A stretch of 64,000 nucleotides of DNA. It comes from CAWCCP01 sp963701245 (GTDB taxonomy: Bacteria; Patescibacteriota; Saccharimonadia; Saccharimonadales; UBA4665). Both the position numbers and the translations under genes were made by a program. The notes under the pieces were generated by a model. The model was given only the letters and a program-made list of their open reading frames with translations, did not search any database and was not told where the DNA came from. The stretch spans positions 1,674,001 to 1,738,000 of the forward strand of contig OY969576.1 in assembly GCA_963701245.1 (NCBI GenBank), given 5' to 3'. Positions 16,351 to 24,609 of the stretch are shown here, in pieces; position 1 is the stretch's first letter, and each line of letters starts with the position of its first letter.

Positions 16351-16936
16351 AGGTATCAATCGGGACATTATTCTTGCATAAAGGACAGTCGGCTTCGTCA
16401 TATGACGGCACTTCTAGGGTGGCTAAACTTGAAAATGGTGCACCAATTGTTTCGGAATTTACGAGCCTTGGGTCTCGATTGACCATGACACATACACCGA
16501 TCACATTCCCCCCGACCAGACGAACACTGTCTACGACTTTTTTGACAGAGCCACCGGTGGTGGTAAGGTCTTCTATGACGAGTACATTTTTATTTTTTAC
16601 TAATGCATCGTAGCCTCTTGTAAAAACTTGATTACTTTCAGGGGTTTTTTCGGTATAAATACCGAGTACTTCACGGTTTTTTAGTTTTGATAAATGATAT
16701 GCAGTCCAAGTGGAAAGTATGATACCGCCAAGCGCAGGTCCGGCAACAACATCAATTTCTAAGTCCTTGTTTTTTAACGCGAAAAGTTCACCCATACGCG
16801 AGGTATCCAGTACATGAGGATAGAGCGCATCTTTGTTAATATAAGTCGCCATGTGTCTTCCGGAAGTGCCCACAAAATGACTGTCGGTAAGTATAGCCTT
16901 GGTTTTTTTAAGTATATCTAGGGCTTCTTTATCCAT
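16310..16936 (-). CDS. pyrE: Orotate phosphoribosyltransferase
   Basis: The PRPP-binding motif VLVIEDLTTTGGSVKKV lies at about residues 115-131, the standard 13-residue type I phosphoribosyltransferase site. The enzyme makes OMP from orotate and PRPP in pyrimidine synthesis. It follows pyrD with a 7-nt gap on the same strand, so the two form an operon. Near the end CPLCKNNVPIDTSVGH, a Cys-pair tail, is followed by a short RNLRFHPQQ that overlaps the permease fragment on the other strand. The last few residues may therefore be new sequence created by a deletion. Confidence 0.9.
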   Translation of the reverse strand: MDKEALDILKKTKAILTDSHFVGTSGRHMATYINKDALYPHVLDTSRMGELFALKNKDLEIDVVAGPALGGIILSTWTAYHLSKLKNREVLGIYTEKTPESNQVFTRGYDALVKNKNVLVIEDLTTTGGSVKKVVDSVRLVGGNVIGVCVMVNRDPRLVNSETIGAPFSSLATLEVPSYDEADCPLCKNNVPIDTSVGHRNLRFHPQQ

Positions 16937-16943
16937 AGCGTTG

Positions 16944-18017
16944 CTATAACTCCTTATAATTTTTAATATCTTGAGCTAAACTTGCATTCCACATGGCCCC
17001 TGTCGCACTAAATACGGTATTGGCGCCGGCGTCGATATATTCAAAGTAATCCATAGGCGTAGTAACACCGCCAACCCCATCTATCGAGAAAGCGTAATTA
17101 TATTTTTCTCGAATCGTTCGCAATCGTTCGGTCATTGAAATACCCGCCCATTTAATAGGCGCACCACATATGCCACTTGTAGCTCTCATTTTTCCAGGCA
17201 GTGCTTGATCTCCATGACTATCCACTATTTTTCCCGGTAAAGTATTTATGGCGGCTATACCATCAGCATATTCTTGAATAATTTTAGCAAGCTCTTCTAA
17301 CTGATTGTCGTCTTCGTAATAGCCTACTTTCAAGATTAACGGGACTTCGTTTATAGTTTCTTTAATCTTTTTGCATATTTTCTCTGTAATCTCTAGATCA
17401 TAGCAGACTAAGCCCTCGCTACCGTTATTCGGACATGAAATGTCAGCTTCAACAATCTTCACGCCAGTTTGGCACACGAGTTTTGCAACAATTGCCCAGT
17501 CTTCAATAAACTCATCAGGCGTTTGATCTTGGCGAACCGTTCCGACAAAACTACCAACTAATACTTGACCCTTCCCTGCTGCATCAATCGCAGCTCTCAT
17601 GTCTTCTTGCCACGCTTCAGGTTTTCGAGACGGAATATTAAAGGAGTTGGTTATTGCTATTGGCTGATGGAAGTGAGTATCAGCTACTATAGGTTGACGC
17701 AATTTGTTAAGAGTGAGATCTCCTTCGACATGAACTGCTAGTATATTCGGAAAAGGATGAGCTGCATATTCGTCACTTCGAACTGTTTTATATACGCAAA
17801 TATCAAAACCTTTTTCAAAAGCAGCCTTTACATACTTGCTATTTATAAGAGGTCCAGCCGGAATACCGAATGGCAAAAAAACTTTTTGTCCATAATATTC
17901 GTATTGCGGTTCGCCGCTTTGATGCCAATCTGTATCTACTAGAAAATTACCAAAAGGACCAAATTGATAATTTTCTTCATATGTTTTTGCCGGATCATAG
18001 AAAGGTGGCTGAATCAT
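16944..18017 (-). CDS. pyrD: Dihydroorotate dehydrogenase
   Basis: A 357-aa flavoprotein of the DHODH family. Seen are the active-site stretch EADISCPNNGSEGL (about residue 190), a FGIPAGPLIN loop near residue 50, and the FMN-binding ends IDGVGGV and GANTVFSATGAMW. It oxidises dihydroorotate to orotate. The electron acceptor class is not clear from motifs; no long N-terminal membrane helix is present, which speaks against class 2. It is first gene of the pyrD-pyrE operon. No upstream pyrimidine genes (pyrB, pyrC, carAB) are in the window. Confidence 0.9.
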   Translation of the reverse strand: MIQPPFYDPAKTYEENYQFGPFGNFLVDTDWHQSGEPQYEYYGQKVFLPFGIPAGPLINSKYVKAAFEKGFDICVYKTVRSDEYAAHPFPNILAVHVEGDLTLNKLRQPIVADTHFHQPIAITNSFNIPSRKPEAWQEDMRAAIDAAGKGQVLVGSFVGTVRQDQTPDEFIEDWAIVAKLVCQTGVKIVEADISCPNNGSEGLVCYDLEITEKICKKIKETINEVPLILKVGYYEDDNQLEELAKIIQEYADGIAAINTLPGKIVDSHGDQALPGKMRATSGICGAPIKWAGISMTERLRTIREKYNYAFSIDGVGGVTTPMDYFEYIDAGANTVFSATGAMWNASLAQDIKNYKEL

Positions 18018-18219
18018 TTAGGTAGTCCAAGTTCTCTTACTCTTACTTTTACTTTGCCTTGATTATTTTAACATCATTATTTTTTAAACTTTGATAAGAT
18101 GATATCTTCTCCTTGTTGCACGCTTAGAGGTTGTAAAGCATAAACATAATATTGACTCCAATATAATTTTATGTTAGTGTAAGATTACTGTAAAACAATA
18201 AAAGGAAAAATAAAATACT

Positions 18220-19473
18220 ATGTCCGGAAGACACGCGCGACCTCCAGAAGCACCTCAGCATGAAATACAACCATGGGTAAATCCACTCGATACAGAGCAA
18301 GTAGTTGCCTTGCCGCTAACGAAGACAAATTACCTCTATGATTATCGACGGGGTGATACGAACCCGGAGATTACTGCATATATGGACTATGGCACAGTGG
18401 ACGTTCCTCCAGGAATGATTATCTACGAAAGTGTGCTTGATCATGATGCAAGGGGTAATCCAATTCCGGATGGCAATGAGAGTTTTCAAAAAACAACGGT
18501 TGCGACCGGTTTTGTAAACCGAGATAGACGTTATCAAACATTTAGTGAAGCTGATATGGGCACCGATGGTCAAATACAATTTCCCGAGGTTGTAACCGAG
18601 CGATTGGAGATACTTCAAGATCAAATGCACGGTCATTATACGGATGCACTTTTAGATCGAACAAGAGAAAGCCGGGGGGTAACCAATCGACCTGAGCACG
18701 CTAAATATATGAGCTCAGTGCTATTAAATGAAGTCTTGGATCAACAGGATAATGAAAGACGAAAAGCAGAAAGTCAGATAACTGAACCAATACCAACAAT
18801 TAGTACCGCGCGAGCTGTGTCTCAAGCAAAGGAGGCAGGTTACGATGAAGTTACTATCGAAGTGCCAGTGACTGAAAAAGATTCAACGGCCGACCAAATC
18901 CCCGTTCATCAACGGAGCCATTTACAGGCTTTACAAGCTGCTCGAACCATTGGTCAACCGAACCATACCAAATTGCCCAATTTAGGTCGCACTAGTGAAG
19001 AGCCAGAAGTCGTTAGTCAAGCTGCCAATGCTTCTCGTCTTGACAGACTGCGTGCTCAAATTGCGAATAAGCGCTTTAAAGAAGCTATTGTTTCGGGATG
19101 GCGGCCAAAACAAAGTGAGCCTACGCTTGCAGAGCGACAACAAGAGCGACTAAGCGCTATGCAATTAAGACGACAAGTTCAAGAACAAGATACAGAATAT
19201 AGCCAAACACCAGCCGAGGTTGCTGACGCACTTGATGTCCTGCGAAGTAGTAGCGATGCCCAAGCCGCCGCAAGCGCCGAATCTCAGCCACAACGTACTT
19301 ATTCTAGTGGCATGGAACCACATGCATCTATTCAAACTGGGCCAAGACATCGAAAGCAAAGTGTTCCTAGAGTAGCATCAAGACGTCCTGATGAAGGTGC
19401 CCGACAAAGTCACCGAGGACCGTCAAAGGGCTTATTTAAGAGAAGTACATCAGCTAGGCACAGCCGAACTTAG
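18220..19473 (+). CDS. Large soluble orphan protein with disordered C-half, 417 aa
   Basis: Residues 1-190 look folded (IQPWVNPLDTEQVVALPL near the start). The second half is Gln/Ala/Arg-rich, helical or disordered, ending in a basic KGLFKRSTSARHSRT tail. No membrane helix, signal peptide or known domain. A ribosome-binding site (AAAGGA) lies about 13 nt before ATG 18220. The basic tail suggests nucleic-acid or membrane-surface contact, as speculation only. It is divergent from pyrD, with about 200 bp of AT-rich DNA between them. Confidence 0.72.
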   Translation: MSGRHARPPEAPQHEIQPWVNPLDTEQVVALPLTKTNYLYDYRRGDTNPEITAYMDYGTVDVPPGMIIYESVLDHDARGNPIPDGNESFQKTTVATGFVNRDRRYQTFSEADMGTDGQIQFPEVVTERLEILQDQMHGHYTDALLDRTRESRGVTNRPEHAKYMSSVLLNEVLDQQDNERRKAESQITEPIPTISTARAVSQAKEAGYDEVTIEVPVTEKDSTADQIPVHQRSHLQALQAARTIGQPNHTKLPNLGRTSEEPEVVSQAANASRLDRLRAQIANKRFKEAIVSGWRPKQSEPTLAERQQERLSAMQLRRQVQEQDTEYSQTPAEVADALDVLRSSSDAQAAASAESQPQRTYSSGMEPHASIQTGPRHRKQSVPRVASRRPDEGARQSHRGPSKGLFKRSTSARHSRT

Positions 19474-19924
19474 AGCTATATAAAGTTAGTTTAGTCAGAA
19501 ATTTGGCGATGGGTTTCGATGGCCTAATTGCGCGGCCGGACAGTAGAGCCGTAGTAAATTAATGACAATTGATGCTTGTGGGATTTCAGCGAGTTGTTTA
19601 TTTGAGCTGCCTGGAATAGTTATTCAATGCCATGGCACGATTTTAATCAGGTTTCGCTAAATTCTAAATTAGAACGCAGTAAAGTCCCCCCAAATCCTTA
19701 AATAGTTACGAGTCCTGCTGTTACTATTACTTCGTTGTTTGATAAATTTCTGTGACTATCAGGGGCGATCGGCCATGCAAGTTATCTACGGCATTACTTT
19801 ATGTAAAAGTAAAGCAAGTCAATAATATTTTAAATTGATTGTTGCTAAAACCAAATTCAATTAGATGCACCACACTGTACCAAGTTAAAACCATATTTAT
19901 AGATGCAAGTACCTACCCTACTAG
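19474..19924. other. Non-coding AT-rich spacer, 451 bp
   Basis: No convincing reading frame or RNA hallmark is visible on either strand. The only recognisable item is a degenerate copy of the dispersed 41-bp repeat at about 19865-19905 (ACCAAGTTAAAACCATAT). It marks the left border of the toxin-antitoxin island. Confidence 0.5.
19865..19905 (+). repeat. Degenerate copy of the island 41-bp repeat
   Basis: CACCACACTGTACCAAGTTA then AAACCATAT matches the core of the copies at 24192-24232 (inverted) and 21409-21449, with weaker identity at its right end. Alignment was done by eye. Confidence 0.45.
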
Positions 19925-20500
19925 CTAATCCACTATTTTTCTTTTAACAATTAAGAGGCCAGACATAAAAGTATTAGTAAAAAATAATACCGTTGGGAAA
20001 AGTAGAGTATAGATGTTATAGCTGGACAATGCGCCAATACCAACTGCTTGTTTAATGGTGCTCAAACTATAAAGCGAAATAGTTTCTTGGTTTGGGGACT
20101 TCAAAGATTTTCTGAATGTTGGTAAATAACCGAAGAATTGTATGCAAGTAACGAGTATCACTGCCAGTAATTTATTATTAGTGACTCGCCAAGGGATCAT
20201 TGTGAGTAATGCTAGAGTAAGGATAATGAGGTCAAATTTTGTGATAATGTCTCTTCTATACCGTAGTGATAGACAAAAAATTACAATGTTCATTAAAGCT
20301 GTAAACCCGAGTACTAGCGAACCAAGTCCTCCACCGTTTTCGAGCTGAATTAAAAAAGCTGTGCTTACGAGTATTGACCAAATTAGCCAAGTTACACTAT
20401 GCGGTTTTGTTTTTCCCTTTAGCGTGTCTCGAATATATGGTAAAGGAGCTACTATGGTTATTAAAATACCAACTATAGTCAGAACAACTTTGAGATTCAC
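19925..20500 (-). CDS. PQ-loop type membrane protein
   Basis: A 191-aa protein with about six to seven hydrophobic helices in two similar halves. Each half carries a PQ-loop-like motif: PLPYIRDTLKGKTKPHSVTW near residue 20 and FGYLPTFRKSLKSP near residue 122. That internal duplication is typical of PQ-loop/SWEET-like transporters and their uncharacterised bacterial relatives. Substrate unknown. The start ATG 20500 has no strong ribosome-binding site. It stands alone at the left of the toxin-antitoxin island and is strongly AT-biased. Confidence 0.7.
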   Translation of the reverse strand: MNLKVVLTIVGILITIVAPLPYIRDTLKGKTKPHSVTWLIWSILVSTAFLIQLENGGGLGSLVLGFTALMNIVIFCLSLRYRRDIITKFDLIILTLALLTMIPWRVTNNKLLAVILVTCIQFFGYLPTFRKSLKSPNQETISLYSLSTIKQAVGIGALSSYNIYTLLFPTVLFFTNTFMSGLLIVKRKIVD

Positions 20501-20723
20501 CCTGAAAGTATCTCAAAAATATAATTTAAAAGAAATAAAAATAAGCGTAAGAAGCATGGTATACCCAACTAGAGGAAATTGAAACTACCATCTTCCGTGT
20601 ATTGGCGTACAGTTGGGACAGTACAAAAAGAATATTTATTAATACAGCTCGTAACAATTAGCTATTGGAATTAAAGTAGCATAATATATTTAGTTTTAAC
20701 AAAAATCATAATGATTATGCTTA

Positions 20724-20764
20724 GTGTATCATCGTATACCAGGTTAGAGCCGTTTTACTTCTTA
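20724..20764 (+). repeat. 41-bp dispersed repeat, copy A
   Basis: Matches copy B (21409-21449) at 35 of 41 positions, counted by eye. The core is CCAGGTTAGAGCCGTTTTAC followed by TTCTTA. It lies upstream of the RelB/RelE-type module, while copy B lies just downstream in the same orientation. Confidence 0.75.
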
Positions 20765-20820
20765 AACGATCTAGATCAATTTTTGACTAACAGGGCAGAA
20801 AGCCGACTCCTAAGTAATTA

Positions 20821-20849
20821 TTGACATGTGTATACTTCGGTAATACAAT
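20821..20849 (+). promoter_or_regulatory. Consensus promoter of the RelB/RelE-type module
   Basis: TTGACA at 20821-20826, a 17-bp spacer and TACAAT at 20844-20849. The start codon lies 6 nt further on, so the transcript is probably leaderless. The spacer and downstream DNA contain TGTATAC and TGTATGCATG segments that could serve as the antitoxin operator. Confidence 0.85.
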
Positions 20850-20855
20850 GTATGC

Positions 20856-21131
20856 ATGACTAAAACTATTCTTAACATTAAGACCGACCCTCAAACAAAG
20901 AAACAGATTCAAGAATTTGCTGCTGAATTAGGAGTGCCTGTTAGCGTCATTATGAATGCTCAAATTAAACAGATGCTCAGAGATCGTAAAATAATATTAA
21001 GTACAGAGCTAGAACCCACTCCATATCTTGTGAAGATTATGAAACAAGTTGAGTTAGATTTAATCGCAAACAAGAATATGACTAAAGCAATGAATGCCAA
21101 AGAAGCCTTAGCCTACCTTGACTCCCTATGA
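20856..21131 (+). CDS. RelB/DinJ-type antitoxin
   Basis: A 91-aa protein starting MTKTILNIKTDPQTKKQIQE, the ribbon-helix-helix DNA-binding form of RelB/DinJ antitoxins (KTD-x-x-K-x-x-I, then GVPVSVIMNAQIKQML). The C-terminal half carries the toxin-binding region. It overlaps the toxin gene start by 4 nt, the usual coupling. It would bind the RelE-type toxin and repress the shared promoter at 20821-20849. Leaderless start. Confidence 0.88.
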   Translation: MTKTILNIKTDPQTKKQIQEFAAELGVPVSVIMNAQIKQMLRDRKIILSTELEPTPYLVKIMKQVELDLIANKNMTKAMNAKEALAYLDSL

Positions 21132-21397
21132 AAGTTAGGTATCAGAAAAGCTTTACAGAACAATTTACAAAGCTTTCAAAAAGCCAGAAGCTATTAGTGA
21201 AGGAAGCCATTGAGCTATTCATTGAAGATCCTATGTATGAGAGCTTGCGTAATCATCCTCTTAGGGGCGCATGGGCAAGTTATCGTTCAATTTCAGCAGA
21301 TGGCGATTTGCGTATGCATTTTAGAGAACTAAATGAAGACGTAGTTTTATTTGTTGCAGTTGGAAGTCATAGGCAACTATATAAATGGCAGAGGTGA
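21128..21397 (+). CDS. RelE/YafQ-type mRNA interferase toxin
   Basis: An 89-aa RelE-superfamily protein. The core SYRSISADGDLRMHFREL and the C-terminal VAVGSHRQLYKW follow the YafQ-type pattern, with candidate catalytic His, Asp and Arg residues in the conserved strands. It would cleave mRNA at the ribosome. Overlap with the antitoxin (ATGA type) shows translational coupling. It ends in TGA, direct evidence that TGA is a stop codon here. A repeat copy lies just downstream. Confidence 0.88.
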   Translation: MKVRYQKSFTEQFTKLSKSQKLLVKEAIELFIEDPMYESLRNHPLRGAWASYRSISADGDLRMHFRELNEDVVLFVAVGSHRQLYKWQR

Positions 21398-21408
21398 AAA
21401 CTCTAATG

Positions 21409-21449
21409 GCGTACCATTGTATGCCAGGTTAGAACCATTTTACTTCTTA
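21409..21449 (+). repeat. 41-bp dispersed repeat, copy B
   Basis: Core CCAGGTTAGAACCATTTTAC then TTCTTA. Matches copy A at 35/41 and the inverted copy C at 33/41. It begins 11 nt after the toxin stop codon, between two toxin-antitoxin modules. Confidence 0.75.
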
Positions 21450-21488
21450 GTAGTTTAGAGTAGTCGAGTAGTTAACAGATTTTAGGCT

Positions 21489-21830
21489 CTACAGTCCAAG
21501 AACTAATGTTACGCCCTCATCTACTTGATGTAGAGTAAGCTTGTCCAGAACACCAATTGCCTCGGTTAGAGAATCTTTATCAAGAGTACTGATTTGTGAA
21601 ACATTAGCCACCGAATCTTTAGATAATCCTGTTTTGGTTTTTGGCAAACTGACGTTCCCTGGTGCATGAGCGAGTCGCATATTTGAAGTAATTGCTATAA
21701 CTACCACTGTGTTAATGCTGCTTTTATTAAAGTTATCTGCCTGAATTACTAGTACAGGCCTAGTGAATCCAGGCTCGGAGCCGGATGGGTTTGGTAATTC
21801 CGCCCACCATAGTTGACCGCGTCTTACCAC
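21489..21830 (-). CDS. MazF/PemK-type endoribonuclease toxin
   Basis: A 113-aa MazF-family toxin with the hallmark start RRGQLWWAELPNPSGSEPGF followed by TRPVLVIQ, and a VVVIAITSN strand. The conserved Arg of TRP and the Thr/Ser of AITSN are expected active-site residues. The family cleaves single-stranded mRNA at short sites. It overlaps the upstream antitoxin gene by 7 nt. It converges on the RelE-type module. Confidence 0.9.
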   Translation of the reverse strand: MVRRGQLWWAELPNPSGSEPGFTRPVLVIQADNFNKSSINTVVVIAITSNMRLAHAPGNVSLPKTKTGLSKDSVANVSQISTLDKDSLTEAIGVLDKLTLHQVDEGVTLVLGL

Positions 21831-22063
21831 GGATTATTTTTTAAAAAAGATTGGGTTTGAAGATTAGCTATTACTGGGTCAAGTTTCGAAGTCTGAGTGC
21901 CATATACCTTGTTTAAAGCCTCAGTTATGCCTTTATCATGCTTCTTTTCAATATAACTTTTAACGGCATTTGTATATAGCTCACTACGGGATTGGCCAAG
22001 ACGTCGCGCCAACTTCTCAGCAGATTCGTATACAGTATCTGGAATTGATATTGCAGTCTTCAT
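21824..22063 (-). CDS. Ribbon-helix-helix (MazE/CopG-like) antitoxin
   Basis: A 79-aa protein beginning MKTAISIPDTVYESAEKLAR, a classical ribbon-helix-helix N-terminus (IPD-x-x-x-x-x-E, then RSELYTNAVKSYIEK). It should bind DNA as a dimer and neutralise the MazF-type toxin with its disordered C-terminus (SFLKNNPW). ATG 22063 is 7 nt from TATACT (22076-22071), giving a leaderless start under the promoter at 22071-22100. Confidence 0.88.
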   Translation of the reverse strand: MKTAISIPDTVYESAEKLARRLGQSRSELYTNAVKSYIEKKHDKGITEALNKVYGTQTSKLDPVIANLQTQSFLKNNPW

Positions 22064-22070
22064 AGCTATA

Positions 22071-22100
22071 AGTATAAAGAAAGTTATACCGTCTTGTCAA
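22071..22100 (-). promoter_or_regulatory. Promoter of the MazE/MazF-type module
   Basis: On the minus strand: TTGACA (22100-22095), an 18-bp spacer and TATACT (22076-22071). The repeated GTATAACTTTCTTTATAC segment inside it could be the antitoxin operator. Confidence 0.8.
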
Positions 22101-22307
22101 TCAATCCTCGGTGCAGTGAACAAGATTCGCGTTGTTTCCAATGAGTTAACAAAAACAAATAGAATCATTAATAACGTATCCGAGCTCTGATATAGTACTA
22201 AGGTTGTACCGCTCTGCATCAAGTTAGAACAAAGTTTCTGGAGACAAACCTTTACCCCGCCACCTAATTCACTATTTCATTTGCATTCAAAATCATAGTT
22301 CTAAATG

Positions 22308-23015
22308 TCAGTTTGTGGAAACAGGATATGATTTGGTCCCATTTAATAGTGTAAAACTTGTTATGTTTTGATTTGGTAGAGGAAATAAAATATCCCCGAC
22401 AACTGTTTGGTTGGGCGTAAGCGTCTGGTCTTGGAGGCTACTCGATCCCCAACCATCAGGGAAAGTTGAACCATTGGTAAAACCAAATTCTTGATATAAA
22501 TTGCTATATGAATCTTCTAATTGAAAGTCTTTCGCCCCTAAGCTAATCGGACTAGAAGTAGGATTTGTCAATGTGACACGTATCCCAAGCCAACTACTAC
22601 CTGCCGTGACGGAGCCGTCAGGATTCATATACTCTGCAGCGTCTATTGTTAAATCTAGATCGTCTTGAGGTGCACTCGTGCTGGAAGAAGTCGAGCTAAA
22701 GCTACTTATAGTGGTTTCCGCTTTACTGTATTTTGACTCGAGCGCTGTGTAGTTTGAATCTAATTCAGAGAAATCTGCTTTGACGTTTGATAATTTTTTA
22801 TTAAGAGCTTTGTTGCTATCGTTTAATTTTTGGGCTTCAAGGTTTGCCGCAATAAGTTTCTGATGTTGTCACCGATACGAAAAACCCGAACCGATTGCAA
22901 TTAAAATAATGACCAAAATCGAAAACACCATTCTTTTTATCGAAGATGATTTTGGATAATCTGAAGCTTTTTGCTGTACTGTGTTTTTGGATTTTGTTTC
23001 TTTTTGGTTTTCCAT
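22308..23015 (-). pseudogene. DUF4352-type anchored protein with one in-frame TGA
   Basis: From ATG 23015 to the stop at 22308 there are exactly 236 codons in a single frame, interrupted only by TGA at 22871-22869. The first part has one membrane helix (MVFSILVIILIAIGSGFSYR), the middle is a coiled coil, and the C-terminal domain (WLGIRVTLTNPTSSPISLGA, LTPNQTVVGDILFP) fits DUF4352, an immunoglobulin-like extracellular fold. The stop lies just after the helix where Trp (TGG) would fit. It could be a nonsense mutation, a base error, or two separate products. TGA recoding is unlikely because other genes here use TGA to stop. Confidence 0.65.
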
Positions 23016-23197
23016 ACTAATGATTTTAGTTACGTATTTAATTATTAACAATAAAAAACTCAGAAACTACTGAGGTCAAAATGCTTGTGCCGTAGTGAAG
23101 AAAGTCAGAACTTTAATTGCAGGTAATTTAACTTGACTAGACGAAGAGAGCGAGAACTAATGACATAAAAGGCTAAAATACCGATCGCTATTTTTTA

Positions 23198-23599
23198 TCA
23201 GTTTATGCGTAGTGGGTAATCATACATCATCGTTGATGCTTGATGTGGATTTGTGGCCAACGTGCCTACTCTTTTTGCAATTCTGATGATATTTTCAATC
23301 TTTTCATAAGTAGTTTCCCCATTTGCAGTTGCTACCATTACCGTAGTCCCCCCAGGCGAATCGGGTTCAGGCGGTATATTCAATACATGTTTAATACTTC
23401 CAAAGTCGCTGCTCTGCCCCATAATAGAATGCTCAAATGCGTTTCCAACCGTAATTGGTGGTTGCACTAACACTGTTGCTGACATTGCTGGATTGTCACC
23501 ATTAGCAGAGGCAAAATCAGTCACACGTATTGCATAATCGCCTATGGCTAGGTTTCTATCGGAGTAATCCGGCTCCAAACTTTCGGGTGCTGCAGACAT
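23198..23599 (-). CDS. Orphan soluble protein, 133 aa
   Basis: Unrecognised. The product is polar with no membrane helix. It begins MSAAPESLEPDYSDRNLAIG and has a Gly/Thr-rich GGTTVMVATANGETTYEKIE segment followed by a helix. Composition looks coding, and the antisense frame at 23240-23470 looks like noise. No ribosome-binding site is clear. It lies in the toxin-antitoxin island and has no obvious partner. Confidence 0.5.
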   Translation of the reverse strand: MSAAPESLEPDYSDRNLAIGDYAIRVTDFASANGDNPAMSATVLVQPPITVGNAFEHSIMGQSSDFGSIKHVLNIPPEPDSPGGTTVMVATANGETTYEKIENIIRIAKRVGTLATNPHQASTMMYDYPLRIN

Positions 23600-23753
23600 A
23601 CCTACCCTATATTTAATAGGATTACTTTATCACGAATATACTATATGGTCAAAAAGATGTTTATAAAATCTAATGTTAACGGAGGTGAAAATGCTTATGG
23701 TGTGCCATGGTACACCATTTGACTTATCATACTGTTTATTCTAGTATATTTTT

Positions 23754-24134
23754 ATGCCACGAAGTCATGATCATCTAACTCCACCCGACCCTTCAAGTAT
23801 ACCCTCTGATGGAGGTCGTCATATTTCACTTCCTAAACAACTGACTAGTGCTATTGGCGGTGAAAGTTATCATTTTTCACTCCCTAAGCGACTTACAGCA
23901 GCTCTTGGCGCAGCAGCAATATTATTGGTCGGCGGAGCCGCTGATACTGGTTATCACATACGAGAAACACGGGATCAAATTACTGCCCACCAAACGGTTA
24001 AAGCGGGTTATGATCCATTTGCATGGATAGGGGATGGAATAGGCACAATGCTAGGTGCTAATCATAGTCCATCCAGTAGCAGCTCTCCACAACACGAAAA
24101 ACACGTTGCTCCGACACATCACAACGAGCAGTAG
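23754..24134 (+). CDS. Small membrane protein with internal duplication, 126 aa
   Basis: Residues 22-55 contain two similar motifs, HISLPKQLTSAIGG and HFSLPKRLTAALGA, the second leading into a membrane helix (AAAILLVGGAADTGYHI). The C-terminus is Ser/His-rich and probably outside. A promoter is visible: TTGACT (23719-23724), 18-bp spacer, TAGTAT (23743-23748), with ATG 5 nt later, so the message is likely leaderless. Family unknown. Confidence 0.6.
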   Translation: MPRSHDHLTPPDPSSIPSDGGRHISLPKQLTSAIGGESYHFSLPKRLTAALGAAAILLVGGAADTGYHIRETRDQITAHQTVKAGYDPFAWIGDGIGTMLGANHSPSSSSSPQHEKHVAPTHHNEQ

Positions 24135-24191
24135 TCGTCGGTGCAGCGAATTATTGCCCAATCTGTTAGCTAAAAATACTCCCAGGCCTTT

Positions 24192-24232
24192 TAAGAAGTA
24201 ATATGGTTCTGACTTGGTCTAGTGTGGTACGC
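24192..24232 (-). repeat. 41-bp dispersed repeat, inverted copy C
   Basis: Read on the minus strand: GCGTACCACACTAGACCAAG then TCAGAACCATATTACTTCTTA (split here only for length). It matches copy B at 33/41. It sits between the 126-aa membrane protein and the second MazF-type gene. Confidence 0.7.
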
Positions 24233-24246
24233 CATTATTTTTATGT

Positions 24247-24609
24247 CTAACTAATTTCTAAGAACTCTTTCAGCTTGAGTTTTACCTCGAGTAACTTTGG
24301 GTCTGATAAATTGCCTAATACTTTTTCAATCATGCTCCTATCAAGTGTGGCTATTTTATCCGGCCGAATAAAACTATCCACAATAATGGACCCTTGGCCA
24401 AAGTCAGTCCGAAGCAGAGCAATCGCTCTTTTGCTTTGATAACGTTTACTGGTAATTTGACATAGCACAACATCATCAAACTCAGCTATCCCAATAATAA
24501 GACAAGGACGTAATTTGTTGCTCGTCAAGTCAGAGAAAGGGAAGTTAGCTAAAACTACTTGTCCGACTGATAAGCTTTCCACGCCTCTTCCTCTTCGGGC
24601 CGTAGCCAA
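24247..24609 (-). CDS. MazF/PemK-like toxin (third TA module)
   Basis: A PemK/MazF-type fold: SVGQVVLANFPFSDLTSNK followed by LRPCLIIG, and VVLCQITSKRY as the second conserved strand. The longest frame gives 120 aa and overlaps the antitoxin by 55 nt. The GTG near 24582 (VESLSVGQ) is a more likely start because the first 10 residues (MATARRGRG) do not look like the family. It differs strongly from the other MazF at 21489, so this is not a duplication. Confidence 0.8.
   Translation of the reverse strand: MATARRGRGVESLSVGQVVLANFPFSDLTSNKLRPCLIIGIAEFDDVVLCQITSKRYQSKRAIALLRTDFGQGSIIVDSFIRPDKIATLDRSMIEKVLGNLSDPKLLEVKLKLKEFLEIS

Noticed and set aside
19474..19924. Possible RNA gene in the 451-bp spacer
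   Set aside because: No extended pairing, promoter-to-terminator unit or known RNA motif could be seen.
22869..22871. TGA read as an amino acid (alternative code 25)
   Set aside because: The RelE-type gene at 21397 and the MmcQ gene at 50767 end with TGA in sensible positions, and long core genes have no internal TGA.
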